In this document: piece by piece, positions 1-8,263 of the stretch
Position numbering within the stretch: position 1 is the stretch's first letter
Layout of the letters: every line of letters begins with the position of its first letter
Origin: Kocuria sp.
GTDB lineage: Bacteria; Actinomycetota; Actinomycetes; Actinomycetales; Micrococcaceae
NCBI RefSeq assembly: GCF_030530945.1
Contig: NZ_JAUMTZ010000002.1
Coordinates: 174,685-238,684 of the forward strand
Direction of reading: 5' to 3'
Length of the DNA stretch: 64,000 nucleotides
The notes under the pieces: generated by a model
Told to the model about the DNA's origin: nothing
Database searches by the model: none
Seen by the model: only the letters and a program-made list of their open reading frames with translations
Translations under genes and position numbers: made by a program

Positions 1-66
1 CGGAGCCGCTGGGGATGGCCGCCCAACGAGAAACAACTCACCCCGCCCGGGGCGCCCCGCCCCCCC

Positions 67-110
67 CGGGCGGCGGGGCCGGCGCGGGGGGCAACGGCCC
101 CGCCCGCCCA
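67..110 (-). terminator. Probable terminator after gltX
   Basis: A GC-rich inverted repeat has 10-base arms at 72-81 and 95-104 that can extend outward with a bulge. It lies just past the gltX stop on the minus strand. There is no clear T-run, which is common in high-GC actinobacteria. The first 66 bases of the window contain nothing I recognise. Confidence 0.5.
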
Positions 111-126
111 GGGACGAGGCGACGGC

Positions 127-1647
127 TCAGGCGTGGGCGAGCCGGTCCCGCAGCGCCGTGATGCGAGCCAGGGAGGAGTCCTTGCCCAGGATCTCCAGGG
201 ACTCGAACAGCGGCGGGGAGATCCGCCGGCCAGAGACCGCCGTGCGCACCGGGCCGAACGCCAGCCGGGGCTTGATGCCCAGCCCGTCCACGATCGCCTC
301 GCGCAAGGCCGTCTCCACGGGCTCCGCCGAGAAGTCCTCGAGCGGCTCGAGGGCGGTCAGCGCGGCGTCGAGCACCTGGGGAGCGCTGTCCTTGAGCTGC
401 TTGGCGGCATCCTCGGCGATCTCGATCTCGTCGTCCCCGCGGAACAGGAAGCCCAGCAGACCCTCGGTCTCCCCCAGCAGGTTCATGCGCTCCTGCACGA
501 GCGGGGCCGCGCGGTCCAGGACCTCGTTCTCGCGCTCCGTGAGGGTCTCCCCCACCAGCCCCGCCGCCCGGAGGTAGGGAACCAGGCGGTCGCGGAAGTC
601 CTGCGGGTCCAGCATGCGCACGTGGGTGCCGTTGATGGCCGTGGCCTTCTTCAGGTCGAAGCGGGCCGGGTTGGCCAGGACGTCGTGGATGTCGAAGTTC
701 GCCACGAGCTCCTCGACCGAGAAGATGTCCTGGTCCGCGGACAGGGACCAGCCCAGCAGGGCCAGGTAGTTCAGCAGGCCCTCGGGGATGAAGCCGTTGT
801 CCCGGTGGTGGAACAGGTTGGACTCGGGGTCCCGCTTGGAGAGCTTCTTGTTGCCCTCGCCCATCACGTAGGGCAGGTGGCCGAACTCCGGGATGAACTC
901 CGCCACCCCGATGGCCACCAGCGCACGGTAGAGCGCGATCTGCCGCGGGGTGGAGGACAGCAGGTCTTCCCCGCGCAGCACCTGGGTGATTCCCATGAGG
1001 GCGTCGTCCACGGGGTTCACGAGGGTGTAGAGGGGCTTGCCGTTGGCACGCGCCACCACGTAGTCGGGGACGGAGCCGGCCGCGAAGGTGATCTCCCCGC
1101 GGACCAGGTCCGTGAAGGAGATGTCCTCGTCCGGCATGCGCAGCCGCAGCACGGGCTGACGGCCCTCGGCGCGGAACGCCGCCTTCTGCTCGTCGGTGAG
1201 GTCCCGGTCGAAGTTGTCGTAGCCGCGCTTGGGATCCTCGCCCCGCTCGCGGTGGCGCTGCTCCACCTCCTCCGGGGTGGAGAAGTCCTCGTAGACGTAC
1301 CCGGCGTCCACCAGCCGCTGCAGGACGTCCTGGTATATCTCACCGCGCTGGGACTGCCGGTACGGCTCGTGGGGCCCGCCCACGTTCACGCCCTCGTCCC
1401 ACGTGATGCCCAGCCAGTCCAGGGCGTCGAGGATCTGCTGGAAGCTCTCCTCGGAGTCGCGGGCGGCGTCGGTGTCCTCGATCCGGAACACCAGGGTGCC
1501 GCCGGTGTGGCGGGCCCACGCCCAGTTGAACAGCGCGGTGCGGATCAGCCCCACGTGCGGGGTGCCCGTGGGAGACGGGCAGAAGCGCACGCGGACGGGA
1601 GTTCCCTCGGGAACGGTGGGATGCAGGGTCTCAGCGGAGTCAGTCAT
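127..1647 (-). CDS. gltX: Glutamyl-tRNA synthetase
   Basis: This class I aminoacyl-tRNA synthetase charges tRNA-Glu in the cytoplasm. The 506 residues match the usual bacterial length. The nucleotide-binding HIGH-type motif reads HVGL at residues 31-34, inside PSPTGTPHVG. The second signature, KLSKR, is at residues 268-272. In actinobacteria lacking glutaminyl-tRNA synthetase this enzyme also charges tRNA-Gln, which is then amidated by GatCAB; that is family knowledge and is not tested here. The start is an ATG with no Shine-Dalgarno site. A TAGAAT -10 element lies at 1657-1662, nine bases before the ATG, so the mRNA is probably leaderless or nearly so. The next gene upstream on the same strand, an FAH-family hydrolase, ends only 43 bases away. 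Confidence 0.97.
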   Translation of the reverse strand: MTDSAETLHPTVPEGTPVRVRFCPSPTGTPHVGLIRTALFNWAWARHTGGTLVFRIEDTDAARDSEESFQQILDALDWLGITWDEGVNVGGPHEPYRQSQRGEIYQDVLQRLVDAGYVYEDFSTPEEVEQRHRERGEDPKRGYDNFDRDLTDEQKAAFRAEGRQPVLRLRMPDEDISFTDLVRGEITFAAGSVPDYVVARANGKPLYTLVNPVDDALMGITQVLRGEDLLSSTPRQIALYRALVAIGVAEFIPEFGHLPYVMGEGNKKLSKRDPESNLFHHRDNGFIPEGLLNYLALLGWSLSADQDIFSVEELVANFDIHDVLANPARFDLKKATAINGTHVRMLDPQDFRDRLVPYLRAAGLVGETLTERENEVLDRAAPLVQERMNLLGETEGLLGFLFRGDDEIEIAEDAAKQLKDSAPQVLDAALTALEPLEDFSAEPVETALREAIVDGLGIKPRLAFGPVRTAVSGRRISPPLFESLEILGKDSSLARITALRDRLAHA

Positions 1648-1690
1648 GATGCGCCCATTCTACGGGTAGCCCGCCCAGCGCGGGCGGGGA

Positions 1691-2464
1691 TCACCGGCGC
1701 AGGACGGTGGTGAGCTCGCCGATCCCCTCCACGGTCACGCTGAGCCGGTCCCCCTCGTCCACCGTGCCCACACCGGCAGGTGTCCCGGTGAGGATCACGT
1801 CCCCGGGCAGCAGCGTGAACGCCTCGGAGACGTAGGAGACGAGCGTGGCCACATCGAACACCATGTCCGCGGTGTTCCCGTCCTGGCGCAGCTCGCCGTT
1901 GACGCTCGAGCGCACGGACAGCGCGGAGGTGTCCAGCTCCGTCTCGATCCACGGGCCCAGGGGGCAGGCGCCGTCGAAGCCCTTCGCGCGCGCCCACTGG
2001 CCGTCGTTGCGCTGGGCGTCGCGGGCGGTGAGGTCGTTGGCGGCCGTGTAGCCGAAGACGACCTCGGGCACGCGCTCCACCGGCACGTCCTTGCACATGC
2101 GCCCGATGACCACCGCGAGCTCGGCCTCGTAGGAGACCTCCTCCGTCCAGGAGGGCAGCGTGACGGGGTCCCCGGGGCCGGAGACCGCCGTGTTTGGCTT
2201 GAAGAACAGCATGGGGCGGCTGGGGACGTCACCGCCCATCTCCGCGGCGTGGTCGGCGTAGTTGCGGCCCACGCACACGATCTTGGAGCGCGGGATCACC
2301 GGCGCCAGGAGGCGGGCCTCGGACACCGCCACGGTGCGCTCCAGCTCCTGGACCCCCACGTAGAGCGGGTCCCCCGTGAGGTAGTGCAGGACCTCCTGCC
2401 CGGGCTCCCCGTGGACGGTGCCGTAGTGGATCTCGTTCTCGTGTGTGAACCGTGCGATGCGCAT
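1691..2464 (-). CDS. Fumarylacetoacetate hydrolase family protein
   Basis: This 257-residue protein has the FAH catalytic fold: an N-terminal small domain, then the core beginning at KIVCVGRNYADHAAEMG. Conserved acidic metal ligands are visible in the stretch SYEAELAVVIG and later in TAANDLTARDAQ. The C-terminal motif LLPGDVILTGTPAGVG is typical. Members act on 2-oxo diacid-type substrates (acylpyruvate hydrolase, oxaloacetate decarboxylase, 2-hydroxyhepta-2,4-diene-1,7-dioate isomerase), and the sequence does not say which. It is commonly found beside gltX in actinobacteria. A TAGCCT -10 element at 2471-2476 sits six bases before the ATG, so the transcript is probably leaderless and separate from ilvE. 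Confidence 0.9.
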   Translation of the reverse strand: MRIARFTHENEIHYGTVHGEPGQEVLHYLTGDPLYVGVQELERTVAVSEARLLAPVIPRSKIVCVGRNYADHAAEMGGDVPSRPMLFFKPNTAVSGPGDPVTLPSWTEEVSYEAELAVVIGRMCKDVPVERVPEVVFGYTAANDLTARDAQRNDGQWARAKGFDGACPLGPWIETELDTSALSVRSSVNGELRQDGNTADMVFDVATLVSYVSEAFTLLPGDVILTGTPAGVGTVDEGDRLSVTVEGIGELTTVLRR

Positions 2465-2482
2465 GTCCCCAGGCTACACAGC

Positions 2483-2513
2483 GGCCCCGGCCCGTTCGTG
2501 ACGGGCCGGGGCC
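2483..2513 (-). terminator. Terminator after ilvE
   Basis: A perfect 13-base-pair inverted repeat (2483-2495 and 2501-2513) with a 5-base loop lies in the 82-base gap between the ilvE stop and the FAH-family gene. There is no T-run. Confidence 0.65.
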
Positions 2514-2546
2514 GGGGTGGTGCGCTCGCCGCGGCGCGGTACGGTC

Positions 2547-3644
2547 TCACACCAGGCGGGTCAGCCAGCCGTGGGTGTCCTCCGCGCGGCCCGTCTGCAC
2601 GTCCAGTAGCTGCTGGCGGATGGCCATGGTGACCTCGCCCGGCTGCTCGTCCTCGGAGCCGATGACCTCCTCGTGGCTCACCAGCCGCCGCACCGGGGCG
2701 ATCACGGCGGCGGTGCCGCACGCGAACACCTCGGTGAGGTGCCCGGAGCGCTTGCCCTCGCGCCACTCGTCCAGGGTGAAGGCCCGCTCCTGCACGTCCA
2801 TGCCCCGCTCCTTCGCCAGCTGGATCACGGAGTCCCGGGTGATGCCCTCCAGAATGGTGCCGGTGAGCTCCGGAGTCACCAGGCGGCCGTCGTCGAAGAC
2901 GAAGAACACGTTCATGCCCCCGAGCTCCTCCACCGCTCCGCCGCGCTCCTGGTCCAGGAACAGCACCTGGCTGCAGCCGTGGGCGTCGCCCTCCATCTGG
3001 GCCACCAGCGACGCCGCGTAGTTGCCGCCGCACTTGGCGGAGCCCGTGCCGCCCTTCCCGGCCCGCGCGTACGTCTCGGAGAGCCAGATGTCCACGGGCT
3101 CCACGGTGCCGAAGTAGTTGCCCGCCGGGGAGGCGATCACGGAGAACAGCGCCCGCTTGGAGGGCCGCACCCCCAGGAAGGGCTCGGTGGCGATCATGAA
3201 CGGCCGCAGGTAGAGGGACTCACCGTCACCCGAGGGAACCCACCGCTCGTCCAGGGACACGAGCTCGCGGATGGCGTCCACGAACGTCTCCTCCGGCAGG
3301 GTGGGCAGGGCCAGGCGCTGCGCGGAACGGTTCAGACGCGCGGCGTTCGCCTCCGGGCGGAAGGTCCACACGGAGCCGTCCGCGTGGCGGTAGGCCTTCA
3401 GGCCCTCGAAGATCTCCTGGCCGTAGTGCAGCACGGCGGTGGACGGGTCCAGGCTCAGCGGGCCGTAGGGCTGAACGCGGGCGTTGTCCCAGCGGCCGGT
3501 GCCGTTCTGGACGTCCCCCTGCCAGTCGATGCAGACCATGTGGTCGGTGAAGTGCTGGCCGAAGCCGGGGTTGGCCAGCACGGCCTCGCGCACCTCGTCG
3601 GTGGCGGGCTGCGGGTTGGGCTGCGTGACGAATGCGGTGCTCAC
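2547..3644 (-). CDS. ilvE: Branched-chain amino acid aminotransferase
   Basis: This class IV PLP-dependent transaminase interconverts valine, leucine and isoleucine with their 2-oxo acids, using 2-oxoglutarate and glutamate. The 365 residues match actinobacterial IlvE. The PLP-binding lysine is K204 in SAKCGGNYAASL, and the downstream GGMNVFFVFDDG and ACGTAAVI segments are family hallmarks. Translation starts at a GTG preceded by GAAGGAG at good spacing, so this gene uses a normal leadered start, unlike many of its neighbours. It is followed by its own hairpin and lies downstream of leuB on the same strand. A hairpin after leuB suggests separate transcription. Confidence 0.96.
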   Translation of the reverse strand: MSTAFVTQPNPQPATDEVREAVLANPGFGQHFTDHMVCIDWQGDVQNGTGRWDNARVQPYGPLSLDPSTAVLHYGQEIFEGLKAYRHADGSVWTFRPEANAARLNRSAQRLALPTLPEETFVDAIRELVSLDERWVPSGDGESLYLRPFMIATEPFLGVRPSKRALFSVIASPAGNYFGTVEPVDIWLSETYARAGKGGTGSAKCGGNYAASLVAQMEGDAHGCSQVLFLDQERGGAVEELGGMNVFFVFDDGRLVTPELTGTILEGITRDSVIQLAKERGMDVQERAFTLDEWREGKRSGHLTEVFACGTAAVIAPVRRLVSHEEVIGSEDEQPGEVTMAIRQQLLDVQTGRAEDTHGWLTRLV

Positions 3645-3721
3645 GGGTGTTCTCCTTCGACGGTGGTGCGAACGTCACCCGTCCGGCGGCGCGGGGCAGG
3701 AACGTGATCTGTCTCTCCAGT

Positions 3722-3744
3722 ATGCCGTCCCGCGCGGACGGCAT
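3722..3744 (-). terminator. Terminator after leuB
   Basis: A perfect 9-base-pair inverted repeat (3722-3730 and 3736-3744) with a 5-base loop begins seven bases past the leuB stop codon on the minus strand. Confidence 0.6.
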
Positions 3745-3750
3745 CCGTGG

Positions 3751-4839
3751 CTAGGCGCCGGGCGTGCGGAGCCGGGTCACGACGTCGTCGCCCACTCGCG
3801 CGGTGGCGCGGCCGGAGGCGCCGTGCTCCTGGAGGTCTGCGCGGACTGCACGGTCGATCCGCTCCGCGAGCTCGGGGTGGCCCAGGTGCTCGAGCATCAT
3901 GGCGCCCGCCAGGATGGCGGCCGTGGGCTGTGCCGTGCCGGTGCCCGCGATGTCCGGGGCGGAGCCGTGGACGGGCTCGAACATGGACGGCGCGGTGCCC
4001 TCGGCATTGATGTTGCCGCTGGGGGCGAGGCCGATGCCCCCGGTGACCGCCCCGGCCTGGTCCGTGAGGATGTCCCCGAAGAGGTTGTCGGTGACGATCA
4101 CGTCGAAGCGGGCGGGATCGGTGGTCATGAAGATCGTGGCGGCGTCCACGTGCATGTAGTCCACGGTGACGTCCGGGAACTCGCGGGCGAACTCGTCCAC
4201 CGTGCGCTGGTAGAGGCGGCCCGCGTTGACCAGCACGTTGTGCTTGTGCACCAGGGTGAGCCTGCGGCGGGGACGGGTGGCGGCCAGCTCGAACGCGTAG
4301 CGCACGAGCCGGCGCACGCCGTGGGCGGTGTTCACCGAGACCTCGGTGGCCACCTCGTGCTCGGTGCCCGTGCGCAGCGTCCCGCCGTTGCCCGCGTACA
4401 GGCCCTCGGTGCCCTCGCGGACCACCACGAAGTCGATGTCACCGGGCTCCGCGAGGGGACTCACGGTGCCGGGGTACAGGGTGGCGGGGCGCAGGTTCAC
4501 GAAGTGGTCGAAGCCGAAGCGCAGCTTCAGCAGCAGGTCCCGCTCCAGGAGACCGGAGGGGATGCGCTGGTCGTTCGGGGCGGCACCCACCGCGCCGAAG
4601 AGGATCGCGTCGTGGGCGCGCAGGCGCTCCATGGTCTCGTCGTGCAGCACCTCGCCGGTCTCGAGCCAGTGCTGCGCACCGAGCGGGTACTCGGTCTTCT
4701 CGAGGGTGACCCCCGCCGGCTCGCACACCGCGTCGAGCACCTTCACCGCCTCCGCGACCACCTCCGGTCCGATCCCGTCCCCGGGCAGGACGGCGATGGA
4801 GTGGTGGCGAGGGGTCGCGGGGGCAGTGGTTTCGCTCAT
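3751..4839 (-). CDS. leuB: 3-isopropylmalate dehydrogenase
   Basis: This is the third enzyme of leucine synthesis. It oxidises and decarboxylates 3-isopropylmalate to 2-oxoisocaproate with NAD. The 362 residues carry the family N-terminus IAVLPGDGIGPEVV and the NAD-site motif EPVHGSAPDIAG. Metal-binding aspartates lie in the VTDNLFGDILTDQA region. The start is an ATG with a TAGGGT -10 element at 4846-4851, six bases away, so the mRNA is probably leaderless. Just upstream of that promoter lie two direct repeats of a short dyad (4872-4904, described separately), which suggests dedicated transcriptional control rather than attenuation. Confidence 0.95.
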   Translation of the reverse strand: MSETTAPATPRHHSIAVLPGDGIGPEVVAEAVKVLDAVCEPAGVTLEKTEYPLGAQHWLETGEVLHDETMERLRAHDAILFGAVGAAPNDQRIPSGLLERDLLLKLRFGFDHFVNLRPATLYPGTVSPLAEPGDIDFVVVREGTEGLYAGNGGTLRTGTEHEVATEVSVNTAHGVRRLVRYAFELAATRPRRRLTLVHKHNVLVNAGRLYQRTVDEFAREFPDVTVDYMHVDAATIFMTTDPARFDVIVTDNLFGDILTDQAGAVTGGIGLAPSGNINAEGTAPSMFEPVHGSAPDIAGTGTAQPTAAILAGAMMLEHLGHPELAERIDRAVRADLQEHGASGRATARVGDDVVTRLRTPGA

Positions 4840-4871
4840 GGCCCCACCCTAGGGGCGGGATCCACCACCCA

Positions 4872-4904
4872 TCCACATGGTGAACCGGTGTTTCACATGG
4901 TGAG
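4872..4904 (-). promoter_or_regulatory. Tandem dyad repeat upstream of leuB promoter
   Basis: The ten bases CACATGGTGA occur at 4874-4883 and again at 4894-4903, exactly 20 bases apart, about two helical turns. Each copy is itself a dyad of the form TYCAC-ATG-GTGAR. They lie just upstream of the expected -35 position of the leuB promoter, which would suit an activator or a cooperative regulator. The regulator is not identifiable from this window. Confidence 0.5.
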
Positions 4905-4931
4905 ACACCGGCGCGGGTCGGCCTCCTCCCC

Positions 4932-6485
4932 TCACTCGGCGGCCGCGGCCGGCTCCTCGTAGCGGGGGAACACCCCGGTGGGCTTCGGCAGTGCCGTGCC
5001 CGGGACCAGCCGGGTGCCGAGGGCGCTGAACGCACGGTTCTCCCCCTCCGGCTGGCCGAGCTGCTCCAGGAGCCGGGCCATCGAACCGGGCATGACCGGC
5101 TGCACCAGGATGCCCACGATGCGCAGCACCTCGGCGGTCACGTACAGCACGGTGGCCATGCGCTCCGGGTCGGTCTTGCGCAGCACCCACGGCTGCTGCG
5201 CGGTGAAGTACCGGTTGGCGGAGGCCACCACGCGCCACACGGACTCCAGCCCGCGGTGGAAGGCCAGGGCGTCGAAGCAGGCGCGGTAGTCAGCGACCAC
5301 CGCCTCGGCCTGCTCGAGCATGGCGCGGTCCTCGGGGGTGAGCTCCCCTGGCTCGGGGACCGCTCCCCCCAGGTTCTTGGCCACCATGGACAGGCTGCGC
5401 TGGGCCAGGTTGCCGAGGTCGTTGGCGAGGTCCGAGTTGATGCGCCCCACGATCGCGTCGTGCGAGTAGTTGCCGTCCTGGCCGAACGGCACCTCGCGCA
5501 GCAGGAAGAACCGCAGCGGGTCCAGCCCGTACTCATCGACCATCGCGTGGGGGTCGATCACGTTGCCCACGGACTTGGACATCTTCTCGCCCTGGTTGAA
5601 CAGGAACCCGTGCGCGAAGACCTTCCGGGGCAGCTCGATCCCGGCGGACATCAGGAACGCCGGCCAGTACACGGCGTGGAACCGGGCGATGTCCTTGCCG
5701 ATCAGGTGCACGTCCGCGGGCCAGAAGCGCTGGAACAGGGGGTTCTCGGTGTCGGGGTAGCCCAGCCCCGTGAGGTAGTTGGTGAGGGCGTCCACCCACA
5801 CGTACATCACGTGCTCGGGGTTGCCCGGCACGGGCACGCCCCAGTCGAAGGTGGTGCGGGAGATGGACAGGTCCTGCAGGCCTCCGGACACGAAGGAGGC
5901 GATCTCGTGGGAGCGGGACTCCGGCTGCACGAACCCGGTGCGGTAGAGCTCCAGCAGCCGGTCCTGGTAGCGGGAGAGCCGGAAGAAGTAGCTCTCCTCC
6001 TCCGTCCACGTGAGCTCGGTGCCGGTGCCGATCGAGTAGCGCTGCCCGTCCGCGCGGACCTCGGTCTCGTCCTCCGCGTAGTAGGCCTCGTCCCGCACGG
6101 AGTACCACCCGGCGTACGCCCCCAGGTAGATGTCCCCGCTGGCCTCCATGCGCCGCCACAGTTCCTGCGACGCCGCGGCGTGGTCCGCGTCCGTGGTGCG
6201 GATGAAGCGGTCGTAGCCGATCCCCAGCTCGTCGTCCATCTCCCGGAAGCGCGCGGAGTTGGTGTCCGCGAGCTCACGGGGGGTGGTGCCGAGCTTCTCG
6301 GCGGTCTGCTGCATCTTCTGACCGTGCTCGTCCGTGCCCGTCTGGAAGCGGGTCTCGAACCCGTCCAGGCGCTTGAAGCGCACCAGGGCGTCGGCGGCGA
6401 TCGCCTCGTAGGCGTGGCCGATGTGCGGGCGCCCGTTCGGGTAGGAGATGGCCGTGGTCGCGTAGAAGCGAGTCTGCTCAGTCAC
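4932..6485 (-). CDS. metG: Methionyl-tRNA synthetase
   Basis: This class I synthetase charges initiator and elongator tRNA-Met. The 517 residues are the short form without the C-terminal dimerising tRNA-binding domain, normal for actinobacteria. HIGH is at residues 21-24 and KMSKS at 301-305. The connective-peptide knuckle reads GWYSVRDEAYY without the zinc-ligand cysteines found in some family members. The start codon is GTG. A TAGAGT -10 element at 6492-6497 lies six bases before it, predicting a leaderless mRNA. The C-terminal helical anticodon domain ends close to residue 500. Confidence 0.96.
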   Translation of the reverse strand: MTEQTRFYATTAISYPNGRPHIGHAYEAIAADALVRFKRLDGFETRFQTGTDEHGQKMQQTAEKLGTTPRELADTNSARFREMDDELGIGYDRFIRTTDADHAAASQELWRRMEASGDIYLGAYAGWYSVRDEAYYAEDETEVRADGQRYSIGTGTELTWTEEESYFFRLSRYQDRLLELYRTGFVQPESRSHEIASFVSGGLQDLSISRTTFDWGVPVPGNPEHVMYVWVDALTNYLTGLGYPDTENPLFQRFWPADVHLIGKDIARFHAVYWPAFLMSAGIELPRKVFAHGFLFNQGEKMSKSVGNVIDPHAMVDEYGLDPLRFFLLREVPFGQDGNYSHDAIVGRINSDLANDLGNLAQRSLSMVAKNLGGAVPEPGELTPEDRAMLEQAEAVVADYRACFDALAFHRGLESVWRVVASANRYFTAQQPWVLRKTDPERMATVLYVTAEVLRIVGILVQPVMPGSMARLLEQLGQPEGENRAFSALGTRLVPGTALPKPTGVFPRYEEPAAAAE

Positions 6486-6543
6486 CCCACCACTCTAGCC
6501 ACCGCGGACGCCCTCCCGGCGCCACCCGTGGCGGAACGCGGGC

Positions 6544-6595
6544 ACGACGACGCCGCGGTGCCCCTCCCGTGGGAGAGGCGCCGCGGCGTCGTCGT
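6544..6595 (-). terminator. Terminator after ilvC (end of ilvBNC)
   Basis: A perfect 15-base-pair stem (6544-6558 and 6581-6595) with further internal pairing lies between the ilvC stop and the metG promoter. It is one of the strongest hairpins in the window. Confidence 0.75.
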
Positions 6596-6642
6596 GAGGT
6601 GTGCCGTGCCCCGCCGCAGCGGGCGGCGGGGCGAGCCCTGGA

Positions 6643-7668
6643 TCAGCGGGCGGCGGTGCCCTCGGTGTAGTCCTCGTCCGTCTGCTCCCACGCGAACAGC
6701 GAGCGCAGCTTGCGGCCCGTGGTCTCGATCGGGTGCTTCTCCTCCTTGGCGCGCAGCTGCTTGAACTCCGTGCCGCCGTTCTTCTGGTCGTCCATGAAGC
6801 GCTCGGCGAAGGTGCCGTTCTGGATGTCCGCCAGGACCTCCTGCATGCGCTCCTTCACGGAGGGGTCGATCACGCGCGGACCGGAGACGTAGTCGCCGTA
6901 CTCGGCGGTGTCGGAGATGGACCAGCGCTGCTTGGCGATCCCGCCCTCGACCATGAGGTCCACGATCAGCTTGAGCTCGTGGAGCACCTCGAAGTAGGCG
7001 ATCTCCGGCTGGTAGCCGGCCTCGGTGAGGGTCTCGAAGCCGTACTGCACCAGGTGGGACATGCCGCCGCACAGCACAGCCTGCTCGCCGAAGAGGTCGG
7101 ACTCGGTCTCCTCGGTGAACGTGGTCTCGATGACACCCGCACGGGTGCCGCCGATGCCCTTGGCGTAGGACAGCGCGAGCTGCAGGGCCTGGCCCGAGGC
7201 GTCCACCTCCACGGCCACCAGGTCCGGGACACCGCGCCCGGCCTCGAACTCGCGGCGCACGGTGTGGCCGGGGCCCTTGGGGGCCACCATGGCCACGTCC
7301 ACGCCCTCGGGTGCCGTGATGTAGCCGAAGCGGATGTTGAAGCCGTGCGCGAAGAAGATCGCGTCGCCCTCCTCCAGGTTCTCCCGGATGGACTCCTCGA
7401 AGACCTGCGCCTGGACCTGGTCCGGGGTCAGGATCATGATGACGTCCGCCTCCTTGGCGGCGTCCGCCACGGAGAGCACGCGCAGGCCCTGGGCCTCGGC
7501 CTTGGCGCGGGAGGACGAGCCCTCGTTCAGGCCGATGCGCACGTCCACACCGGAGTCCCGCAGGTTCAGCGCGTGCGCGTGGCCCTGCGAGCCGTAGCCG
7601 ATGATGGCCACGGAGCGGTTCTGGATGATGGAGAGGTCGGCGTCGTCGTTGTAGTAGATCTTTGCCAT
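6643..7668 (-). CDS. ilvC: Ketol-acid reductoisomerase (NADP+)
   Basis: This is the second common enzyme of valine and isoleucine synthesis. It isomerises and reduces acetolactate or acetohydroxybutyrate. The 341 residues match class I KARI. The NADPH-binding Rossmann motif GYGSQG is at residues 24-29. The C-terminal knotted domain carries the metal ligands in the ETDLF-like stretch EETESDLFGEQAVLCGG and in the YFEVLHELKLIVDL region. The gene is third in ilvB-ilvN-ilvC, 82 bases after ilvN, and should fall under the same attenuator. It is followed by a strong terminator. Confidence 0.97.
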   Translation of the reverse strand: MAKIYYNDDADLSIIQNRSVAIIGYGSQGHAHALNLRDSGVDVRIGLNEGSSSRAKAEAQGLRVLSVADAAKEADVIMILTPDQVQAQVFEESIRENLEEGDAIFFAHGFNIRFGYITAPEGVDVAMVAPKGPGHTVRREFEAGRGVPDLVAVEVDASGQALQLALSYAKGIGGTRAGVIETTFTEETESDLFGEQAVLCGGMSHLVQYGFETLTEAGYQPEIAYFEVLHELKLIVDLMVEGGIAKQRWSISDTAEYGDYVSGPRVIDPSVKERMQEVLADIQNGTFAERFMDDQKNGGTEFKQLRAKEEKHPIETTGRKLRSLFAWEQTDEDYTEGTAAR

Positions 7669-7750
7669 GTGCTCTGTCTCCTTGACTAGCGGGTGGGTCG
7701 GTGGGGGCTCCGGGTGCTGCCCGGGGCCGGGTTTCGGGGTGTTCCCCGGG

Positions 7751-8260
7751 TCAGTGGCGCAGGGCCCGGTCCGACATGGACTTGGGGCCGCGTCCCAGGG
7801 CCACGGTGCCGGCTCGGACGATCTCCCGGATCCCGAAGGGCTCCAGCACGTCCAGAAGCGCGTGGACCTTCTCCCGTGATCCCGTGGACTCGATGACCAC
7901 GGACTCGGTGGACACGTCCACGATCGTGGCGCGGAACAGGTCCGCGGCCTGAGTGACCTGCAGCCGGGTGGCGGCGTCCGCGCGGACCTTGACCATGATG
8001 TGGTCCCGCTGCACCGATGCCTCCGGCGGGAGCTCCACGATCTTGATCACGTTCACGAGCTTGTTCAGCTGCTTGGTGACCTGCTCCAGCAGCTCGCCCT
8101 CCGCGTCCACCACCACGGTGATGCGCGAGACCCCGGAGAGCTCCGTGGGACCCACCGCGAGCGAGTGGATGTTGAATGCGCGGCGGGCGAAGAGCCCGGC
8201 CACCCGGGTCAGCACGCCCGGCTTGTCCTCCACCAGGACGGAGAGGGTGTGTCGGCTCAT
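7751..8260 (-). CDS. ilvN: Acetolactate synthase small (regulatory) subunit
   Basis: This 169-residue regulatory subunit binds valine and gives feedback inhibition to the catalytic subunit. An N-terminal ACT domain is clear in HTLSVLVEDKPGVLTRVAGLFARRAFNIHSLAVG. A second ACT-like domain follows after about residue 80. Its start is three bases after the ilvB stop, so the two subunits are translationally coupled and made together. The length is normal for actinobacterial IlvN/IlvH. Confidence 0.95.
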   Translation of the reverse strand: MSRHTLSVLVEDKPGVLTRVAGLFARRAFNIHSLAVGPTELSGVSRITVVVDAEGELLEQVTKQLNKLVNVIKIVELPPEASVQRDHIMVKVRADAATRLQVTQAADLFRATIVDVSTESVVIESTGSREKVHALLDVLEPFGIREIVRAGTVALGRGPKSMSDRALRH

Positions 8261-8263
8261 GGA

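Noticed and set aside
133..1713. Long plus-strand open frame opposite gltX
   Set aside because: High GC leaves open frames on the opposite strand of nearly every gene. This one has no family features, while the minus strand is clearly gltX. The same applies to long frames opposite leuB, metG, ilvB, the atp genes and the glycan genes.
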